A stretch of 64,000 bases of DNA from a virus. The notes under the pieces were generated by a model that had not been told where the DNA came from, did no database searches, and saw only the letters and a program-made list of their open reading frames with translations. Shown here piece after piece: positions 1 through 8,070 of this stretch; positions within the stretch are counted from its first letter, which is position 1; each line of letters opens with the position of its first letter. Made by a program: the position numbers and the translations under genes. The stretch is taken from the IMG/VR virus record IMGVR_UViG_3300032011_000001, positions 62,001-126,000 of that record. One strand, written 5' to 3'.

Positions 1-174
1 TTTATCAACAAGTTCGTCAAAAGCTGGGTGTATGAAATCTCTATATAATTGTTCTTTTGTTTTTCTATCATCAGTAGATGCATATTGGACGATAGCGGCT
101 TCGTGTACTTCCGTAAAGTAATTTCTCTTTTTTCTACGGCCTCGCTTTTTGGTCGTCTTCTTCTTTGTCGTCAT
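1..174 (-). CDS. 55: Late-transcription sigma factor, T4 gp55-like (N-terminal part; runs off left edge)
   Basis: This is the start of a gene that continues beyond the left edge, and only 58 codons are visible. The start is a Lys/Arg-rich tail (MTTKKKTTKKRGRRKK) followed by RNYFTEVHEAAIVQY and a segment ending HPAFDELVDK. That pattern (basic tail, NYFT..HE.AI..Y, then LYR..I.PAF..LVDK) is what I remember from gp55 late sigma factors of marine T4-like phages. In T4 the protein replaces host sigma70, recognises TATAAATA boxes and works with the sliding clamp. It overlaps the preceding membrane-protein gene by about 40 nt and is the last visible member of the leftward operon. The main uncertainty is that the helical core that binds polymerase lies outside the window. 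Confidence 0.75.
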   Translation of the reverse strand, partial: MTTKKKTTKKRGRRKKRNYFTEVHEAAIVQYASTDDRKTKEQLYRDFIHPAFDELVDK

Positions 175-454
175 CTTCTTCTCCGTTGGTACTGCTTTCA
201 TTCAAAACGGCTTCCATGTCAAGAAGATAAGAACCTAGTTCTCTTGAGTGGTCCAGCATATTTTGCAGGGTGTCATCGCCATAAAAGGTTTCCATCTGAT
301 AAACATCTGATAGATGTCCTTGGAAACTTTGTAGGCTAAAAATAATTTCATCAATATTATCAGAAAAATATAAAGCTCTCCTTAAAGTGCGGTATAGCAA
401 ATAAGATAGCCCTATGTTGAATATTAAAGATATTAAAAACAGTATTAAATACAT
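134..454 (-). CDS. Small membrane-anchored protein with acidic tail
   Basis: The product has 106 residues. Residues 1-20 form one hydrophobic segment (MYLILFLISLIFNIGLSYLL). A soluble, probably helical region follows, and the tail is very acidic (EEDDDKEEDDQK). I recognise no named domain. Its place directly before the late sigma factor gene, with a 41-nt overlap, suggests translational coupling to it. The predicted topology is one N-terminal TM helix with the rest cytoplasmic. A role in transcription is possible only by context. Confidence 0.7.
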   Translation of the reverse strand: MYLILFLISLIFNIGLSYLLYRTLRRALYFSDNIDEIIFSLQSFQGHLSDVYQMETFYGDDTLQNMLDHSRELGSYLLDMEAVLNESSTNGEEDDDKEEDDQKARP

Positions 455-455
455 A

Positions 456-716
456 TTAGTTATAAGTTACTTTCTTTAGTCTATCCCTCTCGCCCTTAAC
501 TTCGGTGCGAATTTCTTCGATAGACCTCTTTACAATATCACCATTATTGCTTTTTTTTAAGTCATTTTTTTTAGTAAACGTGCGAAAAGAAGAGACTTTT
601 TTACTAACACAGCCAGTCTCGTTACATTCTGGACATTCCTCACAAGTCTCACTCATGAGGTGTGTGGCGTAAAATTCCTCTTCGCATTCTTCACATTTAT
701 AAAGATATTTAGGCAT
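456..716 (-). CDS. FmdB-like zinc-ribbon protein
   Basis: The 86-residue protein opens MPKYLYKCEECEEEF and continues with SETCEECPEC, giving two CxxC pairs in the first ~32 residues. This is a classic FmdB/CxxC_CXXC_SSSS-type zinc ribbon. The C-terminal half is basic and charged and has no visible domain. Small zinc-ribbon proteins of this type are frequent in marine T4-like phages, where they may bind nucleic acid or partner proteins. It overlaps the upstream gene (709-906) by 8 nt and sits in the leftward operon. Confidence 0.75.
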   Translation of the reverse strand: MPKYLYKCEECEEEFYATHLMSETCEECPECNETGCVSKKVSSFRTFTKKNDLKKSNNGDIVKRSIEEIRTEVKGERDRLKKVTYN

Positions 717-906
717 CGCCTAATATTCCCTTGTCTAGCTTGCTTTCATCAATCTGCAAGTTAGGTGGGTTCAACACAACAAGTTCACCGTCGTCGCCGG
801 GTTCAAAGTTGAGGTCTTCTAAAAGTGGCATAATATCACTTTGTTCCATTAAACATTTCTGCAGAGTCATCATAAGTGCACCTGCTGCTTGATTTGACAA
901 TTTCAT
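709..906 (-). CDS. Conserved small T4-like phage protein
   Basis: This 65-residue protein begins MKLSNQAAGALMMTLQKCLMEQ and then is acidic (LLEDLNFEPGDDGELVVLNPP). I recall similar short proteins (MKLsN..yGALMMaLQk.LmEQtDi) in marine T4-like phages, where they are unnamed. The N-terminal half looks amphipathic-helical. No catalytic motif is visible. It lies between the zinc-ribbon gene and a HAD-like gene. Function is unknown. Confidence 0.7.
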   Translation of the reverse strand: MKLSNQAAGALMMTLQKCLMEQSDIMPLLEDLNFEPGDDGELVVLNPPNLQIDESKLDKGILGDA

Positions 907-909
907 TTT

Positions 910-1218
910 TTACTCCTCTTCAGAAAAAAAAGTTTCTGAGTTTATGTTTTTATCATCAATAAAAATATCGTAATGAGGTTTCCACATCTTCAGCTCATGA
1001 TGCTTGGCTCCCCATTCTGATAACTGTTTGTGAGTTAGTTCTGTCCAGTCTATTCCTGTGTTAGAACCTCTCGCTGTCCAATAAACGACCGTATGACCTT
1101 CGTCGTACAGCTTGTTTATCTTTTCAATTCTCTCCATCCACGGTACCGCATTGTCATACTTTCCCTGTGTGTTGCAACATATCGTACCATCAATATCTAC
1201 ATAATATATTTTTTTCAT
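910..1218 (-). CDS. HAD-superfamily phosphatase-like protein
   Basis: The 102-residue protein starts MKKIYYVDIDGTIC, which is HAD motif I (DxDGT, with the nucleophile Asp near residue 8). VVYWTARGSN in the middle matches motif II (T/S), and YDIFIDDKNIN near the C-terminus matches the motif IV acidic pair. It is a minimal HAD with no visible cap domain. In polysaccharide loci such short HADs are often annotated as sugar-phosphate phosphatases. Here it directly follows the aldolase-like gene, with a 4-nt overlap, at the end of the glycan operon, so a sugar-phosphate substrate is plausible but not shown. Confidence 0.75.
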   Translation of the reverse strand: MKKIYYVDIDGTICCNTQGKYDNAVPWMERIEKINKLYDEGHTVVYWTARGSNTGIDWTELTHKQLSEWGAKHHELKMWKPHYDIFIDDKNINSETFFSEEE

Positions 1219-1982
1219 GTTCTCTCCCCGATCTTCTTTACCCTGTCCATAAAAGACTCTGCCTTTAGAGAGTGAAAGTGTTCTCTTTTGGCCAAAAGCA
1301 TCTGTTCGTATTCGATTGCTTGTTTGATTGCATCATCTATAGACACTCCACTCACCATATCAAAGACTACTGCCCTTGTTTCAAAGCCATCCAAGAGGCC
1401 TTTTTCGTGCATCTCTTCTAGGCGGGGAGCACTTTTCTTGGAGACAGAGCCTCCCATTTTTGTTTTTAGGTTATACTTTTTTGCTGCTGTCAGTGCTTTC
1501 TCTGCGTATACCATGACCAAGTAATCATCAACATTGTTTTTTGATAAGCCAAGAGAGCGCGATAAGTCAGAACGTCCCACTACAATGCCGTCTATGCTTT
1601 TGTGGTGTTCTTTAAGTATGTCCTCTATCTTCTCACATGCTGTCTTTGTCTCGATGTTAATAAACTGTTGTGGCGGCGTGACTTTCAGCAAATCACATCT
1701 ACTTTCCATGGAAGATATAAATTTAGAAACTGCAAATTCACTTTCCACCATTGGTGCGACCACGCCTGCCACGCCGAGCCTTAAACACTTCTCAATGTCC
1801 CTGTTTGCTTCGCATCCACCTATCTTAACGAAGACCTGTAAATCTGGTGTGCCAGCAAGCATAACCAGATCTGTTAAGTCAGAGTCTGTTACTCCCTCGT
1901 CCTCGAAAGAGGCTTTCAGAGCTGAAGCTCCGTACTTCTCTTTCATTAGTGTTATCTTTTGTTTAATCTTATCATTGAACAT
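1215..1982 (-). CDS. HpcH/HpaI aldolase / citrate-lyase-beta-like enzyme
   Basis: I chose the internal ATG (MFNDKIKQK..., 255 aa) because the longer frame starts only at a TTG. Motifs seen are FVKIGGCEANRDIEKCL, VAGVVAPMVESEFA, FINIETKTACEKIEDIL and IVVGRSDLSRSLG. The ETK glutamate and the GRSD aspartate match the metal-binding acids of the HpcH/HpaI (2-keto-3-deoxy acid) aldolase TIM barrel. Such enzymes join or split pyruvate or oxaloacetate and an aldehyde. In this operon it might act on a 2-keto sugar acid or feed precursors to the NeuB-type synthases. The exact reaction is not deducible. Confidence 0.75.
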   Translation of the reverse strand: MFNDKIKQKITLMKEKYGASALKASFEDEGVTDSDLTDLVMLAGTPDLQVFVKIGGCEANRDIEKCLRLGVAGVVAPMVESEFAVSKFISSMESRCDLLKVTPPQQFINIETKTACEKIEDILKEHHKSIDGIVVGRSDLSRSLGLSKNNVDDYLVMVYAEKALTAAKKYNLKTKMGGSVSKKSAPRLEEMHEKGLLDGFETRAVVFDMVSGVSIDDAIKQAIEYEQMLLAKREHFHSLKAESFMDRVKKIGERT

Positions 1983-2646
1983 TTTTAAACTCACTCTCGT
2001 AGATATATTCAGCAAACTTAAAGTCTAAGGCAGTGTCTATATCCATTGCCTCTATTTCATCCAATATTAAGAATGCTGGTTTTTTACCTACGATGTTCTT
2101 ATTTTCCATTATTAAATCTCTGGGACAGATACAAACGCCATAGGTAATTTTATAAATATTTGGCAACTCTTGGCTATTAGGGGAATTACTCGGGTCATAG
2201 TTTAGTGGTTTGCCTCCAAGCCACATGTGATGCTTCATTGTAGACACGGTTGCAACAGAGTCAATACCATGTCCTACCTGAAATGCTCTTTTTGCCTTTT
2301 CTAGAGTCTCTTTGTTTATAAAAGGACTTGTTGGAGGACAATAGGCTATTGCGCCCTCGGACACAATTGTAGTTAAATTACAAAAAAAATCACTAGCAGA
2401 ACAATAGTCGCTAGCATAATATTCCTCCCTCTTATGGGAGCTTATGCCATGTCTTTCTGCAAACTTCAAAATGTCATCCGAGTCCGTAGAGAGTATTATC
2501 TCATCAAAAACTTCCGCTTCCTTGAGAGACTCAATCTTTAGATCCAGCAATGTAGTGTCGCCAAAAGGTCGAACACTCTTGTTGGGCACTCTCTTAGAGC
2601 CTGAGCGCACTGGTATTATAGCTGTTATCTTGCTGGAGCTTCTCAT
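1972..2646 (-). CDS. CMP-sugar synthetase, NeuA/PseF-like (acylneuraminate cytidylyltransferase)
   Basis: The product is 224 aa. The N-terminus AIIPVRSGSKRVPNKSVRPF matches the CTP-binding signature of acylneuraminate cytidylyltransferases (IPARxGSKxxxxKN). Further matches are STDSDDILKFAERHG, AYCPPTSPF and the C-terminal MDIDTALDFKFAE, which carries the metal-binding Asp residues. These enzymes transfer CMP from CTP to a nonulosonic acid such as sialic, legionaminic or pseudaminic acid. It is the best NeuA match of the three cytidylyltransferase-like genes here. It overlaps its upstream neighbour by 4 nt and the aldolase by about 10 nt. Confidence 0.85.
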   Translation of the reverse strand: MRSSSKITAIIPVRSGSKRVPNKSVRPFGDTTLLDLKIESLKEAEVFDEIILSTDSDDILKFAERHGISSHKREEYYASDYCSASDFFCNLTTIVSEGAIAYCPPTSPFINKETLEKAKRAFQVGHGIDSVATVSTMKHHMWLGGKPLNYDPSNSPNSQELPNIYKITYGVCICPRDLIMENKNIVGKKPAFLILDEIEAMDIDTALDFKFAEYIYESEFKNVQ

Positions 2647-3341
2647 AAGTTTGTTGCCCTATAAATGAAGTCCAAGTATTTGAATTGCCACTCATGATCT
2701 ATGTCCAGAGACTCTCTTTCAGATATAGGGAACAGTTCGATATCTCCCTGCTCGGAAAAGTCTCCCATAAAAACGCCGTCGCCGATGGTGGCCATTTCGC
2801 TAGCATACAGACAATGAGCTGCTTCGTATGTGGCTTCAACCGCCTTTGTATTTAAGTTTGGTTCTCCCTCGGGCCACTCGTTCAACATTTTCCCACTCTC
2901 GTTCCAAAAGTAGTTCTTCTTCTCTATGACCGCGAACAAGCCCTTGCTTGGTGTTTGCAAATAGTGTTCGTAAAAGCTATCTATGGTGGATGTCTCCAAA
3001 AATGGATTGCAGGCGTTGACAAGTATGATATACTTATAAGATAGTTTATCCCACCACTCATACATGCCCGTTAACTTAGATCCGGTTCCGCCGTCCCATA
3101 CTGCAGAGTGTTCGCTCCTCTTGAATATATTGACTCCATTTTTTACCCCGACATCTACAAGTTCAGGCTCATTAACGGATAAATAAAAGTTTTCTTTTGG
3201 GATAGCTTTGGAATCCAATATCTTCTTGACTGCGATATCAACCAAATTGGTTCCGCCAAAATCTCTTATCATTTTCCTTTTGCATCTTTCCGAAGAAAGT
3301 CTTGCTTGAATTATCACACATACTTCTGATGGTTTTTTCAT
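2643..3341 (-). CDS. Cytidylyltransferase-like protein (SpsF/NeuA family), paralogue 1
   Basis: The protein has 232 aa. CVIIQARLSSERCKRKMIRDF resembles the GxxGSxRxxxK nucleotide-binding start of SpsF/NeuA-type transferases. VNACNPFLETSTI occupies the place of the usual C/A-P-x-SPF loop, and SLDIDHEWQFKYLD matches the C-terminal IDxxxDF motif. It is clearly paralogous to the gene at 8067-8753 (shared FAVIEKKNYFW, EAAHCLYA, WQF). It probably activates a sugar acid with CTP, although the divergent loop could mean another substrate. It sits in the glycan operon with 4-nt overlap coupling. Confidence 0.75.
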   Translation of the reverse strand: MKKPSEVCVIIQARLSSERCKRKMIRDFGGTNLVDIAVKKILDSKAIPKENFYLSVNEPELVDVGVKNGVNIFKRSEHSAVWDGGTGSKLTGMYEWWDKLSYKYIILVNACNPFLETSTIDSFYEHYLQTPSKGLFAVIEKKNYFWNESGKMLNEWPEGEPNLNTKAVEATYEAAHCLYASEMATIGDGVFMGDFSEQGDIELFPISERESLDIDHEWQFKYLDFIYRATNL

Positions 3342-3689
3342 TTAATCTCCCTTTTCGACCCTATAGCTGTCCTCGTCAAAATGAGTAGTAGAAAACTCAT
3401 ACATCTCTGTGTCCTCTAGCGCGATCATTCTGTGAATAAGGCCAGTGGGGACATGGAAGTTGTCTCCCTTTTCTAAAATGACTTCAGATGCAGTGCTAAT
3501 ATCCTCATCATAAGAATATAATACTCTCAGCTTCCCGCTATGGATATAGAAAACTTCATCTTTAATTTTATGGTAATGCCAAGAACACTTTTTTCCTTTT
3601 ACAAAAAACAAAAGCTTACCGCAGTATTTATCGTTATTGACAATCCATTTTTCATAACCCCAACCTTTGGGGACAAAATTCATTTCCAT
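3342..3689 (-). CDS. Cupin-fold protein (mannose-6-phosphate-isomerase-like / dTDP-sugar isomerase-like)
   Basis: The small 115-aa single-domain cupin shows GWGYEKWIVNNDKYCGKLLF, then CSWHYHKIKDEVFYIHSGKLRVLY (motif 1: H-x-H with a following E) and GDNFHVPTGLIHRMIAL (motif 2: G-x5-P-x-G-x2-H). All likely metal ligands are present. This arrangement is typical of the C-terminal domain of GDP-mannose pyrophosphorylase/PMI-type cupins found alone in sugar operons. It probably isomerises or epimerises a sugar phosphate or nucleotide sugar. Its ATG directly abuts the stop of the previous gene. Confidence 0.8.
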   Translation of the reverse strand: MEMNFVPKGWGYEKWIVNNDKYCGKLLFFVKGKKCSWHYHKIKDEVFYIHSGKLRVLYSYDEDISTASEVILEKGDNFHVPTGLIHRMIALEDTEMYEFSTTHFDEDSYRVEKGD

Positions 3690-4682
3690 TTACAACTCCA
3701 GAGGAAAAAACCTTTTTGAGATCTCTTTGCTCATATTATTATCGTAGTTTTCTCCAATATTTTGATATTTTATCATTCTATTATTATAAGTTAAGAGATA
3801 ATCCCAAAACAAAACTGCTTCTCTTCTTTGAAAATCAAAGTTATAGTTTGCGCTTATCTTCAACTTCTTGTTTGGCTCGAATGCGTGAGCGCCTGCATTA
3901 ATGTTTTCTATCTGCTCTTGTGTCCAGCCATCCCATCCAGCAAATATAACCTTTTTAGCTCCCAAATATGTCGCTAATGTTATCAGCTTTGGAACAGCTC
4001 CCGATGTCAATGATACCCTCTGGTTAAAGAGGAAGCACTTGCACATCTCGTCATAAAATGTCTGGATCATCGACGGGCTTCTAGATATAGAGGTATCTAT
4101 GGCGCAGATAGTGTCGTCTCTCTCTACAACGTCTGCGAACTCTGGTATGTTCATATCAAGCTCTGAGTTAATGTAGCATAGAGATATTTCTCTTTCTTTC
4201 AGTTCCTTGTTTTTGTAGAATGCGTTACAAGTCCACAAGTAATCTCTTTCTACGTTATCGTAGTCAATCTGAAGTGCGGATGGTCCTCCGCCGACGATAA
4301 GTATTGTGCTGTCTCTGTACTTCTTCAGTTCTTCTAAATTTTCACACCACATGTCGCCAGTTCTAGTGACGCTCTTTTGGGGGTGTGTTAAGAACGAACG
4401 ATAAGGTTCCGGTGGCGGGTATCCATGTTTTGCATTTAAAAGAAAGTCTTCTTTTGTTGTTAGCATACTTGCTTCATTAGCGGGATACTTTGAAACTATA
4501 TTGCTATAAGTTTCATCCGGGCCAAAGCACCTTTTGCTTATTTTATCATACCACACATTGTACTCTGGCTCTCTGGCTATTCTTTTCCTAAATTCAGAGT
4601 ATGCACCTTGCCACTCGCTTTCAACAAAAAGTTTATCTTCTCTAGAATTGTATATCTGAATACAGTTGTCTATTTCTAACAA
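3690..4682 (-). CDS. DUF115/MptE-like or GT42 sialyltransferase-like protein
   Basis: This 330-aa protein has a C-terminal Rossmann-like domain that begins ILIVGGGPSALQIDYDNV at about residue 130 and continues DYLWTCNAFYKN. Around residue 225 it shows RVSLTSGAVPKLITLATYLG followed by AKKVIFAGWDGW. The order GxGPS, CN.FY, TSG and LG.K.I...G.D is shared by GT42 sialyltransferases (CstI/CstII) and by DUF115/Maf motility accessory factors that transfer pseudaminic acid to flagellin. The first ~120 residues are unassigned. In a locus with NeuB and NeuA homologues, a nonulosonic-acid transferase is the natural guess. An MptE-like pyrophosphokinase fold with another role remains possible. Confidence 0.6.
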   Translation of the reverse strand: MLEIDNCIQIYNSREDKLFVESEWQGAYSEFRKRIAREPEYNVWYDKISKRCFGPDETYSNIVSKYPANEASMLTTKEDFLLNAKHGYPPPEPYRSFLTHPQKSVTRTGDMWCENLEELKKYRDSTILIVGGGPSALQIDYDNVERDYLWTCNAFYKNKELKEREISLCYINSELDMNIPEFADVVERDDTICAIDTSISRSPSMIQTFYDEMCKCFLFNQRVSLTSGAVPKLITLATYLGAKKVIFAGWDGWTQEQIENINAGAHAFEPNKKLKISANYNFDFQRREAVLFWDYLLTYNNRMIKYQNIGENYDNNMSKEISKRFFPLEL

Positions 4683-4692
4683 AGCAGGCTCT

Positions 4693-6351
4693 CTATTTCT
4701 CTATGATATATTTTCCAACGACCAAGACATCAATGTTTGTACTCATAAAGCATTTGTACGCATCTTCACAGTCGTTTACAATAGGTTGCCCCTTCACGTT
4801 AAATGAAGTATTAAGCAAAATGGGGTATCCAGTTTGCTTGTTGAAAGTCTCTATCAAGGTTCTATATCTCGGGTTAAGTGAGTGGACAGTCTGTACCCTA
4901 GCAGAATTGTCAACATGAATAACTGCACCGATGTCCTCGACTTTATCCTCTCGACATTGGACTGCCCTTAGCATATGAGGGCTATCATATCTTATCTCAA
5001 ACCATTCTCTTGCTTCCTCTGCCAAGACAGAGGGCGCGAAGGGCCGAAAAGCTTCTCTAAATTTAACACGGGCGTTTACATGATCTTTTATCGCAGAGGG
5101 AAATGGCTTTGCCAAAATACTTCTATTGCCTAAAGCTCTTGGCCCAAACTCAGCGCCACCTTGCACCCACCCTATTATTTTTCCTTCTTCTAACCTCTGG
5201 GAAACCAGTGAGAAAGCTTCATCTGCTTCCACATAGGTTATTTCCTCTCTGTCTAGAAAAGATTTTATTTCTTCGTCTGTTTGACGGTGGCCAAGAAAGA
5301 AATCGTGATACTTCCCGATCTCTACTTTGCCTCTTCTGGACAAACTCAAATAGGCTGCTCCGATGGAAGTTCCATTGTCTCCGGATGCAGGAGGTACGAA
5401 GATCTCATCGAAAATGTTCTTGCTTTCTATCTTGCCGTTAAGAGAGCAGTTCAAGCCAACCCCGCCTGAAATGCACAGTTTGTCCACTTCGTACTCTTTT
5501 CGTAACAGTGTCAGTTGCTCTAGAACAATCTCTTCTAGTCTGTCTTGCAGTGCTGCAGCAATGTTCTTATGGTTGTCTGTTATTTCGTCTTCCCACTTTT
5601 TAAGTGGACCAAACATAGAGATAAACTCGTCACTAACAAATTTGTCTCTCTCTTTGTGAAAAGAAAACCATTTTTTATTTATTTCGATGTCGTATCCATT
5701 TACATTGACCATCTCCCTAAAGACATCAATATATCTCTTATCTGTATTTGGAATAGTTTCTCTGCTGTTTCCTAATGGAGCAAGGCCCATGACAATTCCC
5801 TCGTCACACATTGGTTTCCATCCAAGATAAAATGTTATAGCAGAGTAAAAAAGACCCAATGAGTTGGGCCATGGGTTCCCCTTGTGTATTACTTTTATCT
5901 CTCCATTGACGGCCATGGCCATCATGGAGCAGTGGGTTTCTCCAATGCCATCGTTGCTATATAGGAGAGCAGTATCAAAGCCGCTTGGATAATAAGAACT
6001 TGCCACATGACACAAGTGATGGTGATTAAAATCAACGTCACCGTCATATCCAATTTGCTCTTTTAGTATTCTTACATACTCTTTTTCTGAAGGGAGATCC
6101 CTTCTCATTTTTCTTACCTGCCCAGAGGCTTTAAGAAGAATGGAAGGCTTGTAGGAAAAGCTAACAACATCTATATCGGAAATTTCCAAAGAGGCAATCT
6201 TCAAACAATCATTAATTGCATTCTTTGGAAAGTCTCTTGTGTGCTTATCCCCACAGTACCTCTCCTCTTCGCAGGCGGCCACGAGTTTGCCGTTCTTTAA
6301 AAGAGCTGCAGATGTGTCGTGGCCACCATAATTAATTCCTAAAATATTCAT
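4693..6351 (-). CDS. Sugar O-carbamoyltransferase, NodU/CmcH/TobZ family
   Basis: The product is 552 aa, close to the family norm of ~550-600. The N-terminal Kae1-like domain opens MNILGINYGGHDTSAALL and contains HHHLCHVASSYYPSGF, whose histidines are the metal ligands, and LYSNDGIGET. The C-terminal YrdC-like portion shows LCISGGVGLNCSLNG, VPPASGDNGTSIGAA, EFGPRALGNRSIL and YPILLNTSFNVKGQPI. All signature motifs are intact. These enzymes make carbamoyl-adenylate from carbamoyl phosphate and ATP and transfer the carbamoyl group to a sugar hydroxyl. In the glycan operon it would add a capping decoration to the nonulosonic acid or another sugar. Confidence 0.9.
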   Translation of the reverse strand: MNILGINYGGHDTSAALLKNGKLVAACEEERYCGDKHTRDFPKNAINDCLKIASLEISDIDVVSFSYKPSILLKASGQVRKMRRDLPSEKEYVRILKEQIGYDGDVDFNHHHLCHVASSYYPSGFDTALLYSNDGIGETHCSMMAMAVNGEIKVIHKGNPWPNSLGLFYSAITFYLGWKPMCDEGIVMGLAPLGNSRETIPNTDKRYIDVFREMVNVNGYDIEINKKWFSFHKERDKFVSDEFISMFGPLKKWEDEITDNHKNIAAALQDRLEEIVLEQLTLLRKEYEVDKLCISGGVGLNCSLNGKIESKNIFDEIFVPPASGDNGTSIGAAYLSLSRRGKVEIGKYHDFFLGHRQTDEEIKSFLDREEITYVEADEAFSLVSQRLEEGKIIGWVQGGAEFGPRALGNRSILAKPFPSAIKDHVNARVKFREAFRPFAPSVLAEEAREWFEIRYDSPHMLRAVQCREDKVEDIGAVIHVDNSARVQTVHSLNPRYRTLIETFNKQTGYPILLNTSFNVKGQPIVNDCEDAYKCFMSTNIDVLVVGKYIIEK

Positions 6352-6361
6352 GTTTACCTTT

Positions 6362-7243
6362 TTACACTACCATAACATTAGGGGTAAAGTATCTAAGTTT
6401 GTTTGCGACCTCAACTTCGTGCTTTAAGAAGTGTTTCTGGCCAGTGCCAAGGGTGTTTACGACTTGTCTGGAAACATCTACCAACTCTTTAAGTTCGCCC
6501 TCCTCAATAGAGGCAGATTGGTCCGAACCATACATGCTTCTGTCCAGCGTGATGTGCCGCTCTAATGCTTTAGCGCCATAGGCGACTGCCAAGATAGACG
6601 GAAATATTCCTTGTTCGTGACCGCTGTATCCCACAGGGACGTTGTACTTTTCTGCAAGAGTTTTAACTGCCAAAATATTGCAGTCTTCATTTTTGCAAGG
6701 GTAGGTAGAAACACAGTGAAGCAAAGTAAACTCGCACTCATGTGAGTTAAAGATCATCATTGCTTTCTCGATGTCAGAAGAATTGCACATCCCTGTCGAG
6801 ATAAACGTGTGCTTTTTCTCTGAAGCTATCTCATTTAAAAGTTCTTCGTATGTCAACATGGCCGAGGCCACTTTGTTAAAAGACACATCGTATTGTCTCA
6901 AGAAGTGTTGGCTCTTTATGTCCCATGCCGATGCAGTCCATAAGATACCTTTTTCTTTACAATATTCAGAGATCTGATCATACTCTTCTTTTCCGAATTC
7001 TAAGCCTTCTTTTTGATCTCTCTGTGTAGTCCCCCAGGGAGACTGTCTACTGGATTTTAAATATTCCTGTGTGTAAACAGTATCAATATCTCTTTTCTGA
7101 AACTTGACTGCTTGGCATCCCGAACGTACTGCCGCATCTATCAACTTCTTTGCAACCTCAATATCACCATTGTGGTTGATGCCGATCTCGGCAATAAAAA
7201 ATGGATTATTGACTGTCTTTTCATATGGATTAAATTTGCTCAT
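6362..7243 (-). CDS. NeuB-type nonulosonic acid synthase, short form without SAF domain
   Basis: This 293-aa protein starts PFFIAEIGINHNGDIEVAKKL, with QAVKFQKR after it, the hallmark N-terminus of NeuB/PseI/LegI TIM barrels. Later come TFISTGM, LLHCVSTYP, VGYSGHEQG and ALERHITLDRSMYGSDQ, which include the metal and PEP-binding residues. It condenses PEP with a six-carbon amino sugar. It ends shortly after the barrel at YFTPNVMVV, so it lacks the C-terminal antifreeze-like SAF domain that normally lends an arginine to the partner active site. The second NeuB-like protein (9523-10524) has that domain. Either the short form is active alone, as some homologues may be, or the two work together. 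Confidence 0.85.
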   Translation of the reverse strand: MSKFNPYEKTVNNPFFIAEIGINHNGDIEVAKKLIDAAVRSGCQAVKFQKRDIDTVYTQEYLKSSRQSPWGTTQRDQKEGLEFGKEEYDQISEYCKEKGILWTASAWDIKSQHFLRQYDVSFNKVASAMLTYEELLNEIASEKKHTFISTGMCNSSDIEKAMMIFNSHECEFTLLHCVSTYPCKNEDCNILAVKTLAEKYNVPVGYSGHEQGIFPSILAVAYGAKALERHITLDRSMYGSDQSASIEEGELKELVDVSRQVVNTLGTGQKHFLKHEVEVANKLRYFTPNVMVV

Positions 7244-7257
7244 TCTTATTTTTCCTT

Positions 7258-8070
7258 TTATAATTCTTTAAACGGAAGAACCCTGTTTAAATATGACATA
7301 TTGTCGGGTGCACTTGTGTAAATGTTCATCCCATGCAACTCCTTCCATTGTAACCACTTTTTCAAAATATTTAAAGGTATTTCCAAACTTTTTTCCATTT
7401 CGCCATTTTGAGACTCATCTGACCAAGGGTGCCTGTCGTCGTCGTTATAAAATCTAGGGCCAAACATATCAAAACCTAATATGCAAATCTCCTTTGCGCC
7501 CAGTGCATAGCAGATGGGAAAGACAGCACTACTAAGCTTGTTTTCAAGTCCCCACTTGTATTGTAAGCCGATAACAGATTCGCTATCAAATTCTATAGAA
7601 CCCACTATAGTTTCAGGGTGCATAAATCTGTAATATGCGCCTTCTGTAAAGATATCTTCTTCTGGAAAACTCTTAGAGTTGTTTTTAATATATTTTGTAG
7701 TAGTACACTTCACTTCCTCTATATTATATTTTTCCGAAACTTTCTCTATGAGTTCCTCAAACATTTTCCACCCTCCTGGAATTCTCATTAGAGGTGTAGT
7801 GCCGCAGTATCTTCTGTATTCGGGAAACCCTTGTTTGAAGAATGATGGTATAATGATTCTCATGTCGGAGAATTCTTGTGTTTCGTTTTTCAACAAATAT
7901 TCAAAACCCTCCACATAAGCAAACGGGTCTGCACTAAACCATATATCCGGAACGATACCTAGTCTTTCGTGACAGTGGGGAAAGGTTCTTTGGAAGGCCA
8001 TTATTTTTTCCCCGTCTTTTTTCTTTGCCAGTTTTGTACTAAGGCCTGGTCCTATCACTAATATGTTCAT
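7258..8070 (-). CDS. DUF115/GT42-like putative sugar transferase
   Basis: The product is 270 aa. It begins MNILVIGPGLSTKLAKKKDG, continues HERLGIVPDIWFSADPFAYVEG, and toward the C-terminus shows SSAVFPICYALGAKEICILGFDMFG followed by a His/Asp-rich loop (DDDRHPW). The GPG start, LGAKEI..LG.D motif and final strand (NIYTSAPD) parallel the other DUF115/GT42-like proteins here. Those families include sialyltransferases and flagellin pseudaminyl transferases. ATG overlaps the stop of the upstream cytidylyltransferase (8067-8753) by 4 nt, so donor synthesis and transfer may be coupled. The similarity is weaker than for the 3690-4682 gene. Confidence 0.5.
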   Translation of the reverse strand: MNILVIGPGLSTKLAKKKDGEKIMAFQRTFPHCHERLGIVPDIWFSADPFAYVEGFEYLLKNETQEFSDMRIIIPSFFKQGFPEYRRYCGTTPLMRIPGGWKMFEELIEKVSEKYNIEEVKCTTTKYIKNNSKSFPEEDIFTEGAYYRFMHPETIVGSIEFDSESVIGLQYKWGLENKLSSAVFPICYALGAKEICILGFDMFGPRFYNDDDRHPWSDESQNGEMEKSLEIPLNILKKWLQWKELHGMNIYTSAPDNMSYLNRVLPFKEL